Assembly (NCBI GenBank): GCA_016859345.1
Contig: CM029124.1
Span: forward strand, 16,004,480-16,068,479
DNA length: 64,000 bases
Reading direction: 5' to 3'
Source of the DNA: Istiophorus platypterus
Taxonomy: Eukaryota; Chordata; Actinopteri; Istiophoriformes; Istiophoridae
Each line of letters opens with the position of its first letter. The stretch's first letter is position 1. The position numbers were made by a program, and so were the translations under genes. Positions 13,601 to 24,470 of the stretch are shown here, in pieces. A model generated the notes under the pieces. It was not told the origin of the DNA. It saw nothing but the letters and a program-made list of their open reading frames with translations, and did no database searches.

Positions 13601-14395
13601 ATGCTTGGAGTGAAGAGCATCCTGTGGAAGGCTGAGTGGCGTTTTAGTAGAAAACTAAGGTATAGATCAGAATGAGAGCATTTGATGACTGATGACTGAA
13701 ATTCTTGTTCTAAGTTTAAAATGTGTCCACTGATATGATGCAGTGATCAGTCCCTCTTAGCTGTGGCTTTGTGTTTTGCCTTTACTGAATGCTGAGAAAC
13801 TCTTTCCATGTCAAACATTGGCTGCTGGCCTTGTGATAAAAACACACAGATCTTTTCTGCACTTTACAGTTTTGCCACTTGGTGGCACAAATGAACAAGT
13901 AACTATTGATAAACCTGATGAAGGTATAACCTCCCTGCTCATATCATTAACTTTAGGTGCTGCATACTAACGTGGTGTTTCCACTTAATATCCACTGCAA
14001 ACTTTAGCTAGAAATTTTAGAGAATGTGCACACATTAAATTTATATTTACCCTGATATTAAACTTTGCAATTAAAGACCGCATTTTGTTACTCTGTAAAA
14101 GTTTGTTGTTGAGGACATTGTAAGTCAGGTTGTTGTCCTTGGCAAGCAGCCTTGATACATTGCCTTATTAGGTGTAATTATGCAGATTGCACTGCTGATA
14201 ATTATAAAAGTGTAAACACATTCAGCAGGAACATTCCTTTTCACCATTGCAAATGAGAAGGGAGCAGTGGTTCCATGCTGCTGACTTTTTAGCACCAGGT
14301 GGCTGGACCAAGTTATTGAGATTCTGCAAGGTGAGAACAACACAGTTACCTAATGTGTGCAGCATCTGTCTGGTACTTCAGTTGCTTTTTACTAC
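10612..14395. other. Alpha-neurexin intron, no gene seen
   Basis: AT-rich intron sequence with no coding or RNA gene that I can support. A 10-base tandem (GCTGAAATTA twice) lies near 13444-13463. Short T runs occur near 11440. Confidence 0.55.
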
Positions 14396-14458
14396 TACAC
14401 CGATCAACCACAACATTAAAACCATTTACAGGTTTTAATGTTTTGACTGAATGGTGTA
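14396..14458. mobile_element. 63-bp Tc1/mariner-type remnant: two ends joined
   Basis: The left half begins TACACCGATCAACCACAACA and the right half ends in GACTGAATGGTGTA. The two halves are inverted copies over 28 bases, 23 of which pair, separated by only 7 bases. These termini are the ends I know from a Tc1-like transposon family of fish ('cgatcaaccacaacattaaaacc' type). All internal sequence, including the transposase, is absent. The outermost TA dinucleotides fit the TA target preference of this superfamily. A TA microsatellite starts about 15 bases downstream. Confidence 0.8.
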
Positions 14459-14465
14459 CATATGG

Positions 14466-14473
<8 letters not shown>

Positions 14474-14522
<49 letters not shown>
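14474..14522. repeat. (TA)n microsatellite
   Basis: About 24 TA units immediately downstream of the Tc1-end remnant. It may have grown from the TA-rich flank of the insertion site. Confidence 0.95.
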
Positions 14523-14524
<2 letters not shown>

Positions 14525-15295
14525 TTTAAACGATATTGCTGATTGCAAATACCACATGAATATAAGAGGTATCCTCATCTGTCCTCATTCCAGATGGCAG
14601 ATTATATTCATTTTACCGGTTATATTCATCTTATAACAAGAAAGTATCTGTTCTGTTCCATTGAAATGAGCCCCTACCTCTAATGTATTTGCACTCAGTA
14701 AAGGGAACAAGTGAGATGTACATCATTAATGTTCATGTAATTTGTTCATGTTTTCCTCGGGGTTTCTTTCATTGTCTTCATGTGAACGGTCAAGCGAAAA
14801 AGAGAATGGAGAAGGACATATTATCCTTTGTGTCACGCTGCCTAAGTTGGCTTTCTTTGGGCATGAAATGCCTGTGTATTCCCTGTAAACCGTAAAGATC
14901 AGCTCAGCAGTGCTTACAGTTTGTTTTTTGTTTTTTTTGTTTTTTTTTCCTCCAGCTTAGAAAACTGCGTTTCAAAGGGGAGGTTGTTGAATGGCCAGTG
15001 TGCAAACAGAGCCAGGCAGACTGCAGCTGAGCCTTGTGCAGTCCAGCAGTCCTGAACTCTGTACACTGAGCACACTTCCCAGCTGAACCGGATTGTGTTT
15101 ATCAGCAGGGCTTTTATGTCCACATGTTCTCTACATTCCCGTAACCCAAGCTGCACACTGAGTCTGCGATCAGCATTCCCTCTCTTGCGAGAAATGGTCT
15201 TTTATTAGCAGGCAAGGCAGACTTGCCCAGATTCAGCACACTCCCTATGGACGGTGCTCAACTGCCAGCTCTGGCACTGTGCATGCTTTGTTTAC

Positions 15296-15297
<2 letters not shown>
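14523..15297. other. Intronic sequence, nothing recognised
   Basis: No coding segment, RNA gene or repeat family is apparent. A T-rich run with G interruptions lies at 14921-14950. Confidence 0.55.
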
Positions 15298-15338
<41 letters not shown>

Positions 15339-15396
15339 TGTGCGTTTCATATGTTTGTGAGAGAAAAAGAGAGAGAGGGGGAGAGAGGGAGAGAGT
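15298..15396. repeat. TG microsatellite followed by GA-rich tract
   Basis: A pure TG run (15298-15336) is followed after a short spacer by AGAGAGAGGGGGAGAG-type purine sequence (15359-15395). The pair lies about 1.4 kb upstream of the beta-neurexin start codon. Confidence 0.93.
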
Positions 15397-15829
15397 TGCC
15401 AACAGTATTTGAGCTGCAGCATCATCACTCTTCTGAAATCTTGCTAACGATAGAGTTCAGGGTCCGGTAGGTTGGGAACCTATAGATAACGTTTTACCTG
15501 GGCGATGGAGAGAGAAGGATTGGGTTGGACTGCTTGGCTCCAGTTTTTAATATCCACAGGACTATTATCACACAACCTCCCTAAATTTACAAAGAGGGAA
15601 AGAAAAGGAAGAAGATGGAAAAGAGAGGCAGGGAGAAGAAGAATAATGGAATCTGGATAGATGAGATGATAAAAGTAGAGACAGGAATGAATATAGCCTT
15701 TCCTACATTCTCATTTGCTTGTCTTTCATATTTTGACTGCGCATGAATGTCCACACAGGAGAGTGGAAACGAAAAAGGATGAACAGGGAGACTAGAGAGA
15801 GATTGTGAAAGGAATCTGGGCTTGGGGAC
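15397..15829. other. Purine-rich intronic sequence upstream of beta promoter
   Basis: The plus strand is strongly A/G-biased at 15590-15680 and again near 15760-15815, with many AGAGA and GGAAGAAG words. No coding segment is apparent. The strand bias switches to pyrimidine-rich at 15966, just inside the presumed promoter region. Confidence 0.5.
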
Positions 15830-15917
15830 ATAGCTTCAATTCCTGCTATTCTTCCTAAATAGGCTCTTCCTCTGCAATGCACTCAGGCACCAGTGATTCG
15901 CTATTTGAATGCTGCCC

Positions 15918-15925
15918 ATTTGCAT
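15918..15925 (-). promoter_or_regulatory. Octamer motif (POU-type), minus orientation
   Basis: ATTTGCAT is the exact reverse complement of the classical octamer ATGCAAAT bound by POU-domain factors. It lies about 0.9 kb upstream of the beta start codon. A second copy in the opposite orientation follows 314 bases later. An 8-base match can occur by chance. Confidence 0.4.
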
Positions 15926-15965
15926 AGCCACTCTCCCTCCTGCTTCCTGGCTGGCTGTTGAGGCT

Positions 15966-16023
15966 CCCCCTCCCTCTGTCCTCCTCCTCCTCCTTCTCCT
16001 CCTCCTCTCTCTCCTCTTCCTCT
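15966..16023. repeat. CTC/CCT low-complexity tract
   Basis: Pyrimidine-only sequence of CTC and TCCT units. It encodes the poly-Leu segment of a 110-codon plus-strand frame and the poly-Arg segment of a minus-strand frame; both are simple-repeat translations. GA/CT tracts of this sort are common near promoters. Confidence 0.9.
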
Positions 16024-16150
16024 TGCGCACATCTTCTGGAACGGTGCTGCCGATGCTGCCTGCGTGTGAGTGTGTGTGTTCCTGCCCAGGGCTGCTCTCT
16101 CAGGTACTGTCGTTGCCTTTGCTTGGTTCATTGAGAGCAGAGATCTCTAG

Positions 16151-16285
16151 ATGGGGAACGGGTGCGCTACTTGGCACAACTTACAGGTGCAATCACACCG
16201 TCTCCTGCGCGCCGCTGCAGCTGTCCGACACATGCAAATGAGACTCGGATATAACTATGGTCCCATTCCCCTGGACATCCTTTGA
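16151..16285 (+). other. Candidate upstream ORF in beta-neurexin leader, 44 codons
   Basis: An ATG at 16151 opens a frame starting MGNGCATWHN and ending GPIPLDIL before a TGA at 16283. It lies 538 bases before the beta-neurexin ATG. If transcription begins upstream of it, ribosomes would meet this ATG first, so it could reduce main-frame translation. The frame contains an Ala run and no known domain. The second octamer motif lies inside it. Whether it is transcribed or conserved is unknown. Confidence 0.3.
16232..16239 (+). promoter_or_regulatory. Octamer motif (POU-type), plus orientation
   Basis: Exact ATGCAAAT, 585 bases before the beta start codon and inverted relative to the copy at 15918. 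Two exact octamers in the short GC-richer zone is more than expected by chance, but function is inferred only. Confidence 0.4.
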
Positions 16286-16639
16286 GACCACTGGAGGAGG
16301 AAAACGAGGGAAACTCTGGTTCCCTGAAGAAATTCACTTTGCACAGGTGCAATTAGTTCCTTCTTAAGCTGGCTTTCGTCATTTCTTGGCAGTTGTGTTT
16401 TTTGGAATATTAACAATTTTTGGTGGGAAGATGTTTCTAATTTTGTGAGGGCTTGACAGTGGGAGAAAGAGAAAAAACTAGGGGAAATTGAGCAAGCTGG
16501 GATTTCTCCAAAGCTGTTTGTGATTGTCCTAATTTCTTGAGTGAATGTTTTTGATTGTTTTTGTATGATGATATATGATACTCCTTTAGCTCCCTGGGTG
16601 CTGCTACGGATTTCCTCACTCAGTGGAGAATAGCAAGAG

Positions 16640-16700
16640 CCCCCCCCCCCACAACCGACATTTTGTATGGTGTCCCTTACAAATTTTTTTTTTTTTTTTT
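16640..16700 (+). repeat. C11 and T17 homopolymer runs in the presumed leader
   Basis: A run of 11 C (16640-16650) and a run of 17 T (16684-16700) lie within 190 bases of the beta-neurexin ATG. Both are prone to length change. The T run followed by CTCTGTGG could also look like a polypyrimidine tract. Confidence 0.85.
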
Positions 16701-16823
16701 CTCTGTGGATCTGTGCGAGAGTCTCTGGGCATAGAGAGATTCAGCCAGGTGAGAAGCATGGGGCTGTAAGGCTCATTGTAAGTTCCACCTTGATCTGAAG
16801 CCTCATCTGGCCACTCAGGGAAA

Positions 16824-17070
16824 ATGTTTGAAGGCTGGAGGTCGCAGTTTGCTCCCCCGAGGCCCGTAGCAGAGCCCCTGAACCGGAATTCAGCGTCACT
16901 CACCCACCTGGTCTTGTGGATCACTGCCTTGGCTCTGGGCTTTGTGGCAGGGTCAGAACCAGATGCTGTGGAGAGTCTCCACCACATTCACCTCTCCCAT
17001 GGAAACAAGCGTCACCATATTGTGCCTATTGCTATCCACAGATCACCGGCATCCCTAAGAGCAGGGCACA
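16824..17070 (+). CDS. nrxn1: Beta-neurexin first coding exon (neurexin-1 type)
   Basis: This exon encodes the unique N-terminus of beta-neurexin, a presynaptic adhesion protein that binds neuroligins across the synaptic cleft. The 82 codons run from the Met at 16824 (AAAATGT context). Residues 26-43 (SLTHLVLWITALALGFVA) form a hydrophobic signal-peptide core, with likely cleavage near Gly43/Ser44. The His-rich beta linker follows (HHIHLSHGNKRHH, residues 53-65), then VPIAIHRSPASLRAGH, close to the VPIAIYRSPASLRGGH motif of mammalian neurexin-1 beta and less like neurexins 2 and 3. The exon ends one base into a codon (A at 17070) at a gtaagt donor; frame beyond the donor loses similarity. The N-terminal 40 residues are not conserved with mammals, as is usual for this exon. 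The gene copy (nrxn1a or nrxn1b) cannot be told here. Confidence 0.93.
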
Positions 17071-18363
17071 GTAAGTATCTCCTTGTGTCACAATCAATAT
17101 ACACTCTCTGTGTACAGTAACTTGCAGTTTTTTTTAGATTTCATCATTGGTTTCAACTTTTAGTAATGTTCATTCACTCTTATGTATATGTTTATGTTAC
17201 TGCCGATTGATTCAATCTTGAACTAATACTTAATATTGTCTACTTTTTGTATTCAAGAATCCCCTTGCCGAGACACACACATAGCTCTGTAAGACACAGC
17301 AGGCGTAGCTTAGATCCATCCCCCTTTTTTTTTCCTCCTCAGCAAAGTGCCCTCTGTCTCCATGTCTGAGATTAGTCATATCCCTATCTCCAGATGCTCC
17401 ACTGTGTCCAGATTAGACAGGATTAGAACACTGTGGAGCTCCATGTTGCCCCTGGGTTTTTGGAAGAGACAAGGATGCGTTGCCTCCAGCTCCGCAGGGC
17501 GTAGAGCCGCTCCTGGCCCCTGCCCAGTTTGGAGAGTAGATGAGGCCTCTTTACCCTGTGTGGCAAGAAGGTTCATGACACAGGCATTAAGTGTGAGGAA
17601 GAGAGAGAAAAAGAGGGACAATCTCAACTATGAGGAATTATATAACATCACCCCGAGTATTCACGGTAGACTGCAGCATGCTTGCCTCAATAGAGTATGT
17701 GTGAATGATTTTAGACATATTGCAGTTTGTTTTTTATCACTATTTTTCGGCACTTGTCTCTTCTTGTATTTTTCACTGTGTGAATTTCACTTGAGGTTCA
17801 GAGTGGCGCATATGATTAAGACTGAGGCTGTATGACACTTATGAGACCAAAATACTCCTTTTCTTTAGTCGTCATACTACTCAGGCATTTGTGAGTGACG
17901 TAATCACTATCGGTGTAACACTGACGTAATGCCGAGGTATCCATGATTCCAGTGAGAAGTTCAATTTTCAACAAATCACTACTGTAATGTTTTGGATTCT
18001 CTAACAATAAACTTTAGCAGTTGTGAGTGATAACGTCATTACAGAGCAACTGTAGCAGTTTGAGGATGCTTTATTGGACACAGGAGCAGCTGATAAAAAA
18101 AAAGGCTGGAGCCTGGATCACTGGGCAGAGTTAGACCTGTAAGAACAGGGGAGTCAGTGGTGTTCTGTGATGATTGGGGAGATGGGAGGTTTGCCGGCCT
18201 ACTGAGACAACAAGAGAGGCAATTAGGCCACTCTACCATGACCTGTCTGGAGCGGACAACACTCCTGCTCTCCCTGAGGACCCTGACAGCATGTGGTGCT
18301 TTCAGGCAGATTCCATGACTTAATATCATAGTTATCATGGCTGCCCCTCCATGCTTTTATTAA

Positions 18364-18426
18364 CAGAGACAGAGAGAGAAATAGATAGAGAAATAGATAG
18401 AGACATAAACAGAGAGAGAGACAGAG

Positions 18427-18461
<35 letters not shown>
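18364..18461. repeat. GA-rich tract with GATA-like units
   Basis: AGAGAGA units mixed with AATAGATAGAG repeats, ending in a purer GA run at 18428-18460. It produces Ser-Leu repeats in minus-strand frames, which are not genes. Confidence 0.93.
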
Positions 18462-18462
<1 letters not shown>

Positions 18463-20084
18463 CTTTCTTAGAAACATGATTAAATTTTTGGTTGATCAGC
18501 GCATGGAGGGTGCGTAAATGCAAAATGGGAGACATGCTGTTCAACATGGTACCTGGCTTCAAGACAAAGCCTGCTGTTGTAAAGCCCCTGTGCTTTTGTC
18601 TTAGCTGTGCTGCATTTGGTTTAATTTTCATGGGGCTCATTCCTTACATGGGGTGTCTGTGCGCTGCAGCAATTAAACATGTTCAGCTGAATTTTTTTCA
18701 GTCTAATTTGTGAATGCGAGAGCCAAAACCCCTCAGGTTTAATTCTGTGTTTTTTAACGGTATCCCTTTTGCTTTATATTTGTCATTTCTGTGTATTAAA
18801 AAAAACAAAAAACAGAAACAAACCTTATGTTACTTCTTCTTGCTGTGTCTCTGCCTCCAATCTTCTGTCTCTCCCTCAAAGCTTTTGGTGTCACCATGAA
18901 TGTTAAAATCTAATCCTATTTGCAATACTTATATAACTGTACCTGCCTTTCACTGTTATCGTGGTACTGCATTTAATATTGTCCCATGTGATTAGACCAA
19001 ACAAAGCTAATAGAGTGCTGACAGTTAGTTCTATATGCAAATTGCCTCCATCTGTAGTTCATGAAAATGCACTTTCTCACTTAGCATGTAGCTAAATTTA
19101 GTAACTCCGGCTACCCTAATGGTCTGCTATCCATCCATGTTTTCCAAATACTCTCTATGATGTGAGCACAAAATTCCCTGTAAGTGATTTAATAGGAAAA
19201 CACATATCGCTCTCCATATATATCAACATCATGTAAAAGAAAACATCCTTTGTTTGTTTTGTGTTGAATGTATACAATATCTCTGTCATTGATTTATGTG
19301 GAAAGAAGAAGAAAATTACCATGGTCAGGATGTATGAAATTGAGTTGGAGTGTGATGCATTGTTTGTTTAGGGCGAGCAGTAATGAGGTTCAGACAGTAT
19401 CAACTCTAAATAGCAGACGTACCATTCATCATGAATAGACTCCCAGGGGTGATAGTCTTCTTTCAAAGAGATGGATATGATACTCAATATGCTGGATAAC
19501 TGGGTTATCAAATTTTCTTCTGTACCTACCTGTTCTTATTCATTGGGACTGGATAGATGAGATGGGCTAATCAATATGAGAAGTGTTTTAGAGTTTAAAC
19601 AATGAATCTTTTTTTAGTGGTTAATGGGTAACTGGATTTTCTCAGGAATTTTGTAGCTCTTCTTCATCTATTGGCTAAAGCAGAAGTTAGTGATCTGCAG
19701 CAATTCTGCAATTCCCATTGTCTGAGCAAAATACACAGTACCCTCTGCATTTTTACACTCCTACTCTGCCTTTGCTGTGTGCATATCTATTTGATCATCT
19801 CAGAATTATTACCCATATGTTTAACCAATATGTAGAGGGAAGTCAGCCTCTAGATTCATGATGATTATGTGGTAAACTTAACACAAGACCTCCCATACAC
19901 TTGCTCCATCAACTACTGCATAAATGGCATTTGTATTTCAAAACTCTGTGCTTTGATCAAAGTTGGCGAAGCAATTCAAGTGATTATAATCAATTTTAAA
20001 GCTTCAGCCACCTTCAGATCTAATGGTTGAATGGATTAGAGACATTGCTCATCTGTGCTGGCAATGCTGCAGAGAACAGTTGGG

Positions 20085-20195
20085 GGAAAGAAAGAAAGAG
20101 GGAAGAAAGAGAAGAAAGATAGAGAACCAAAAACAATGGACGTGGAGAAAGAGAGAGCGAGAAAGAAGTGGATGAAAAAAGGGAGAAAGTGCATG
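20085..20195. repeat. GAAA/GAGA purine tract
   Basis: About 110 bases almost entirely of A and G on the plus strand (GAAAGAAAGAGGGAAG type), interrupted near 20128-20142. The Lys/Arg-rich frame across it is a repeat translation. Confidence 0.85.
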
Positions 20196-23100
20196 GTCTC
20201 GGGTGTTGCCTTCCTGCTGATGTGTTGTGGGCTTGTATAATATAATTACTCCCATGTCTCTAAGCTGATGTCATTGTGCGATAGTGTGAGGATGACAGTA
20301 TCTCTGCTTCTGTGAAGCAGTGGAGATGATAGCTGCCCCGATAAGAATCTGAGGACATGTTCCTCTGCTGTAGAGGGAGTATAGACAGTTATTGACCCAC
20401 GAATGAGAGAGTCATTCCCCTCTCCTACTCCTCTGATGTGTCAGAACACAAACACCCTCTTTTTTATTTGTGTGTGCTTTAGGTCTTTAATCTGCTTGCA
20501 TCTTATGATACCCGGTCCCACTTCCTTCCTTCGTCTCTGCACTTACCCAACCACTCTGACTTACCCACCCCCAGCTCCCTTGTTGGTCTACTGAGCCCAT
20601 TCAAGCAGACAGAGTGGGCAGGCTTTTGCGCCTGCAGTGGTCAGTGTGGTTACGGTGGTGACCAGGCTATGGCTGGCTTGAAGGGAAATGAGACCTGACT
20701 GTGTGTGCGGTGGGCAGAGAGGGGTCAGCTGAGTAATGTGTCCAGTTTGAGATTAGAGATTTGGGAGACAGAGAGAGAGGGAGAGAAGAAAAAGCCCCCT
20801 CCTTTGACTCAAGGGGATGTCTGCACCCCTCACTTGCATAGGTCCTGGATGAGTTTGAGTCAGGGAGCTTTTGCCCATAGGGCACTCAGTGACTCATCAT
20901 CAGCAGCATCTACTTTCTTTTTATCTCCCCCTTTTTTGTTCATACCTTCAGTCTATTTACACCTATAGCCTTATTTCTTTCAAGGTAATATATAAAAAAA
21001 AACACTTAAAAATGAAATGTCTGCTTGGTATTCATTGCCATTGTTATATCCATGTTACACCTAAAAAGTGTGATGGAGAAACTCGAAAAAAAAAAAGAAT
21101 CACATTGTATTTAACTATTTGTGCAATAGGAGGGATTTCAGTTGTTTTAACAGTAGGATACATTGCAGATACAGATATAAAGAAGAAAATAGCAAAAAGA
21201 TTTTGTAATCATACTAAAATTCGCTGGTAGATTTTAGACATGCCAAAGATGATAAATTCACAAGTATGTGAAATAAAATGGCAATGATAGGAATAAGAGA
21301 AATATATTAGGTAAAGGAATATTTTATAGATATAGGATGGGTAAAATAGGATTATTTCCACATTAACATTAAAACTGTCTCAGCTGAATATTTGCATGCC
21401 CACATTAACTATATGGAAGACAAGAAGTATGGACAAGGGATGCAGCTGTAGCACAGGTCAAGGTGTTAAAGATACTAATGAACAAGCTTAAATAGTTCTC
21501 CATAGTCCACAGTCTGTCCTCTACAAATGCTTCTCTATTTCTCAGGAGACATAGCATGAGAAAGGGGGAAAAATAAATTGAAATAAATAAAATGGATAAA
21601 TAAAGTGGAGATCAAGAATGCAAAAGCCCACAATTTTTTTTATCTAATCGGAATTGAGTTCAGTCACCCTGGAGAAGCCTCATTCTCTGTCATCATAATG
21701 AGGCAGCAGCTATCTCTGCGCCAGTCAAGCCTGTATATACACACACTCTTGCACATTCACTCACAAATGCACATGAGCTCACTGTAAGCACAGGCAAGAG
21801 CAACACTCTTCCAAATCATCTTTCATCTCTTTGATCGCTTTGAATCATTGTCACAACTCTGTGTGAATGTAGTTAGTTGGAGCGATATGCAAATCTGCAC
21901 AAGTGCACAATTTATGTAGTGTAACAAATCACTGGCTAAAATTTAAAATGGGCCATAGAGAAAGAAATGAACTTGGAAGGTGCAAAAAATATAATTTCCC
22001 AGAAGTGCAATAATAACTCCCCTAGTGATTGACTAATCATTCTGGGAATGGTCAAAGGAGAAAGAACAAAAGATGGAGGGTGAGATCTTTGGTCCTTTAC
22101 AGTCTGATCAGCCCAACCACAGGGGAGGCCACAGAGGATTGGTTTTCTGAGAAAGCCAAAAATGTATGATTGCTATTGATCATCAGATTGATCATAAGCC
22201 TTTACTTAAATTTCACATTGCTGTGAACAAAAGAGTCCATCTTCAAGCTCCTCCGTGTGGGTGGTTTGATTGACATTAGCTCACAAATCATTCCCTAAGA
22301 ACTTTCATATCGTGTCTTTTTCCTTAATGATGGTCTAATACTTAAAAAATGAATAGTAGCCCTGTGGTACAATAGAAGCCCTCGATAAGAACGAAACTTG
22401 TCATAACTGTTCTATTTTTTACAATTTACCAATGCTCACCTGCAGCAGAGTGGCAACAGAAAGAAAGCTGCCCCCTAATCCACTCTAATAGGATTGTGTG
22501 GGAATTCACCTTCCTCATTGCTCCTTCCATCTCTTAGAGCCTCAGGCCTGCTGGCAAGGGCTGATAAAAACATGCCTGCCTAACACCTAAGTGCAAGCTA
22601 ATATTAGCATTTATTTTGCAACATAGTGAAGAAATACAATGCATACCCACGCACCCTGTTATATATTTATATGTTGGTAGATACATGGCATCGGTGTGAG
22701 ATAGAGGACAGCTCAGCTCTCTTATGGCGCTCCTACGTTTACTGTTGATAAGGGGGAGGCAGAGCTGTGTGTAAACAGGCAAAAGCAGTAGTTGTGCTGC
22801 ACAACAAAAACTCCCTCTCATACGACTCAGCACATGCCATGTTTATTTCTGGCAATCTTTTTTCTCTTGATCTGCTTCAGATTCATTCTTTTTTTTATTG
22901 TATCATTTCCATAAGATATGCAGCTAATTAAATAATATCATGCCACTTAGTAGAGGCTTACTTACAAAGTGAGGCTACTCAGCAATAGGCAAAGCAGATG
23001 TTTAATCCAGCAATTAAGGCCAAGGCGCTTGCTGTCTCCTGGGTACGGCTTACAAAAGGAGTAAACAGTAAAAATAAAGCAGTGTCATGCAGGGATGTGA

Positions 23101-24459
23101 AAATTAGCACAATAGCATAAGGAATAAGCTTGTATAGTGGTGTACAATGTATAGAAAACATTCTTTTGTCACACATCACGATTTATGTAAAATGAAGACA
23201 ATAAATATTGCAGAGAGCATTGTATGTTCCTAAATGAGTGTTTCATCATTGCCTCCTATATTTTGAGCTGTTACTTTAATTCCACTTCCATGCTACCTAC
23301 TGCACACTTACATCACCTTGGGTTAAACAGTAATTTGTTAAAAAAGGACAGCGGAGAGGGTTTTACCTGCTATTTTCCCTTGAATGTAGATGTAGAGATG
23401 AGAATAGGGTAAATCATTTCAAGAAAAGCCCTCCTTCAGCACAGCCGTTTTATAATTATGCAGGTCTAGTACAGACTGCGATATCATTTGCTTTTACGAA
23501 TAGTGTTAATGTAGGAGTGCGCCCAGTAAAGCACAGTAGCTCTGTTTGATCCTAAAGCAGCTTCTTTGTGGGAGCAGTGTTTGCGCTGATGCTGGTGGGG
23601 CTGCATATGGTGATGGGCAGTCAGAGCTGTCTCTAGTCTCAGATCAGAGCTCTGGCCCTGGACTCTGTCTCACTTCTACTGTGTAATTATCCCTCACACT
23701 TGTCTTTTTCAGTAATTAGAACTGGAGTCTTACTCCACATCTGTTGGCTCCCTAATAGAGAAGACAAAAGCTTCCAGAGACCATTTGGAGTGTCTGATGT
23801 TTTGGTACATGCTAACACACAGACGCACTGAAACTAAATAATGCACTGATGTCTGATGGCATGTAATCAGTCAAACAGGCTTTTAGCTTGAAATGAAAAA
23901 GCCGAGAATTGACTGATGCTTGAATTCTTTAAATCTAACTTTGATATTTTTGTTCGCTGGCACGCAAATTAAACACTGGATGCTGAAAAAAATCTAATCA
24001 ACAAATTGATGGCAAACAAAATGGCTGACCTGAAGTGAGAGAAAGGGAGCATTGTGTCGTTGAAGCAAATGAGGCAAGTGATGATGAGAGAGTAAATTAG
24101 AAGCTGTCGATACTGTGAGACACCTCTATCAGAGCCAAGGCTGTTGGCTGGGGAGGCAGATATGCAGCTGGTCAGGGTAACAAAGGGCCCGTTTGGTGTA
24201 TCGCTCCATTAAGACACTGGGTCTTGTCAGCTCTGCCTGGATGGGCCATTCTGCTCCACAAGGCAGGGGCTCATGTATCACTTAGGGCTCAGGGGAAGTG
24301 AGCATGGCAGAAGAGGGGGCAGAAGGGCGTGAGCGGCACTGGTCAACTGAGCATTCACGGCATAATGTTACCAGCCCAGGGGGGCAGAACTTTACCTCAA
24401 CCATGAATTGATGGTGCCCTGCCATGAAGAGCAAGGGTGGTTGATAGTGCTATTCTGGC

Positions 24460-24470
24460 GGGGGGGGGGG
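24460..24470 (+). repeat. G11 homopolymer
   Basis: Uninterrupted run of 11 G on the plus strand within the first beta intron. Confidence 0.95.

Larger units (their letters stand above)
15830..16823 (+). promoter_or_regulatory. nrxn1: Probable beta-neurexin promoter and 5' leader
   Basis: Beta-neurexins are transcribed from their own promoter inside the neurexin gene, so promoter and leader must lie upstream of the beta exon at 16824. This kilobase is the local GC-rich, CpG-containing zone (for example 16024-16060 and 16200-16225). It contains a CTC-rich tract, two octamer motifs, a 44-codon upstream frame, an 11-base C run and a 17-base T run. I see no convincing TATA box, so the transcription start cannot be placed. 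The limits given are the limits of the composition change, not measured boundaries. Confidence 0.55.

Noticed and set aside
15909..16241. 110-codon plus-strand frame with a poly-Leu segment resembling a signal peptide
   Set aside because: The Leu run is a translation of the CTC microsatellite at 15966-16023, and the rest has no family similarity. The true beta-neurexin start at 16824 has its own signal peptide.
17347..17835. 162-codon frame just after the beta exon
   Set aside because: It lies within the intron, lacks domain features and overlaps a minus-strand frame of similar quality. It is best explained as chance.
18223..18640. Ser-Leu-rich minus-strand frames of 84 and 101 codons
   Set aside because: Translations of the GA tract at 18364-18461 with random flanks.
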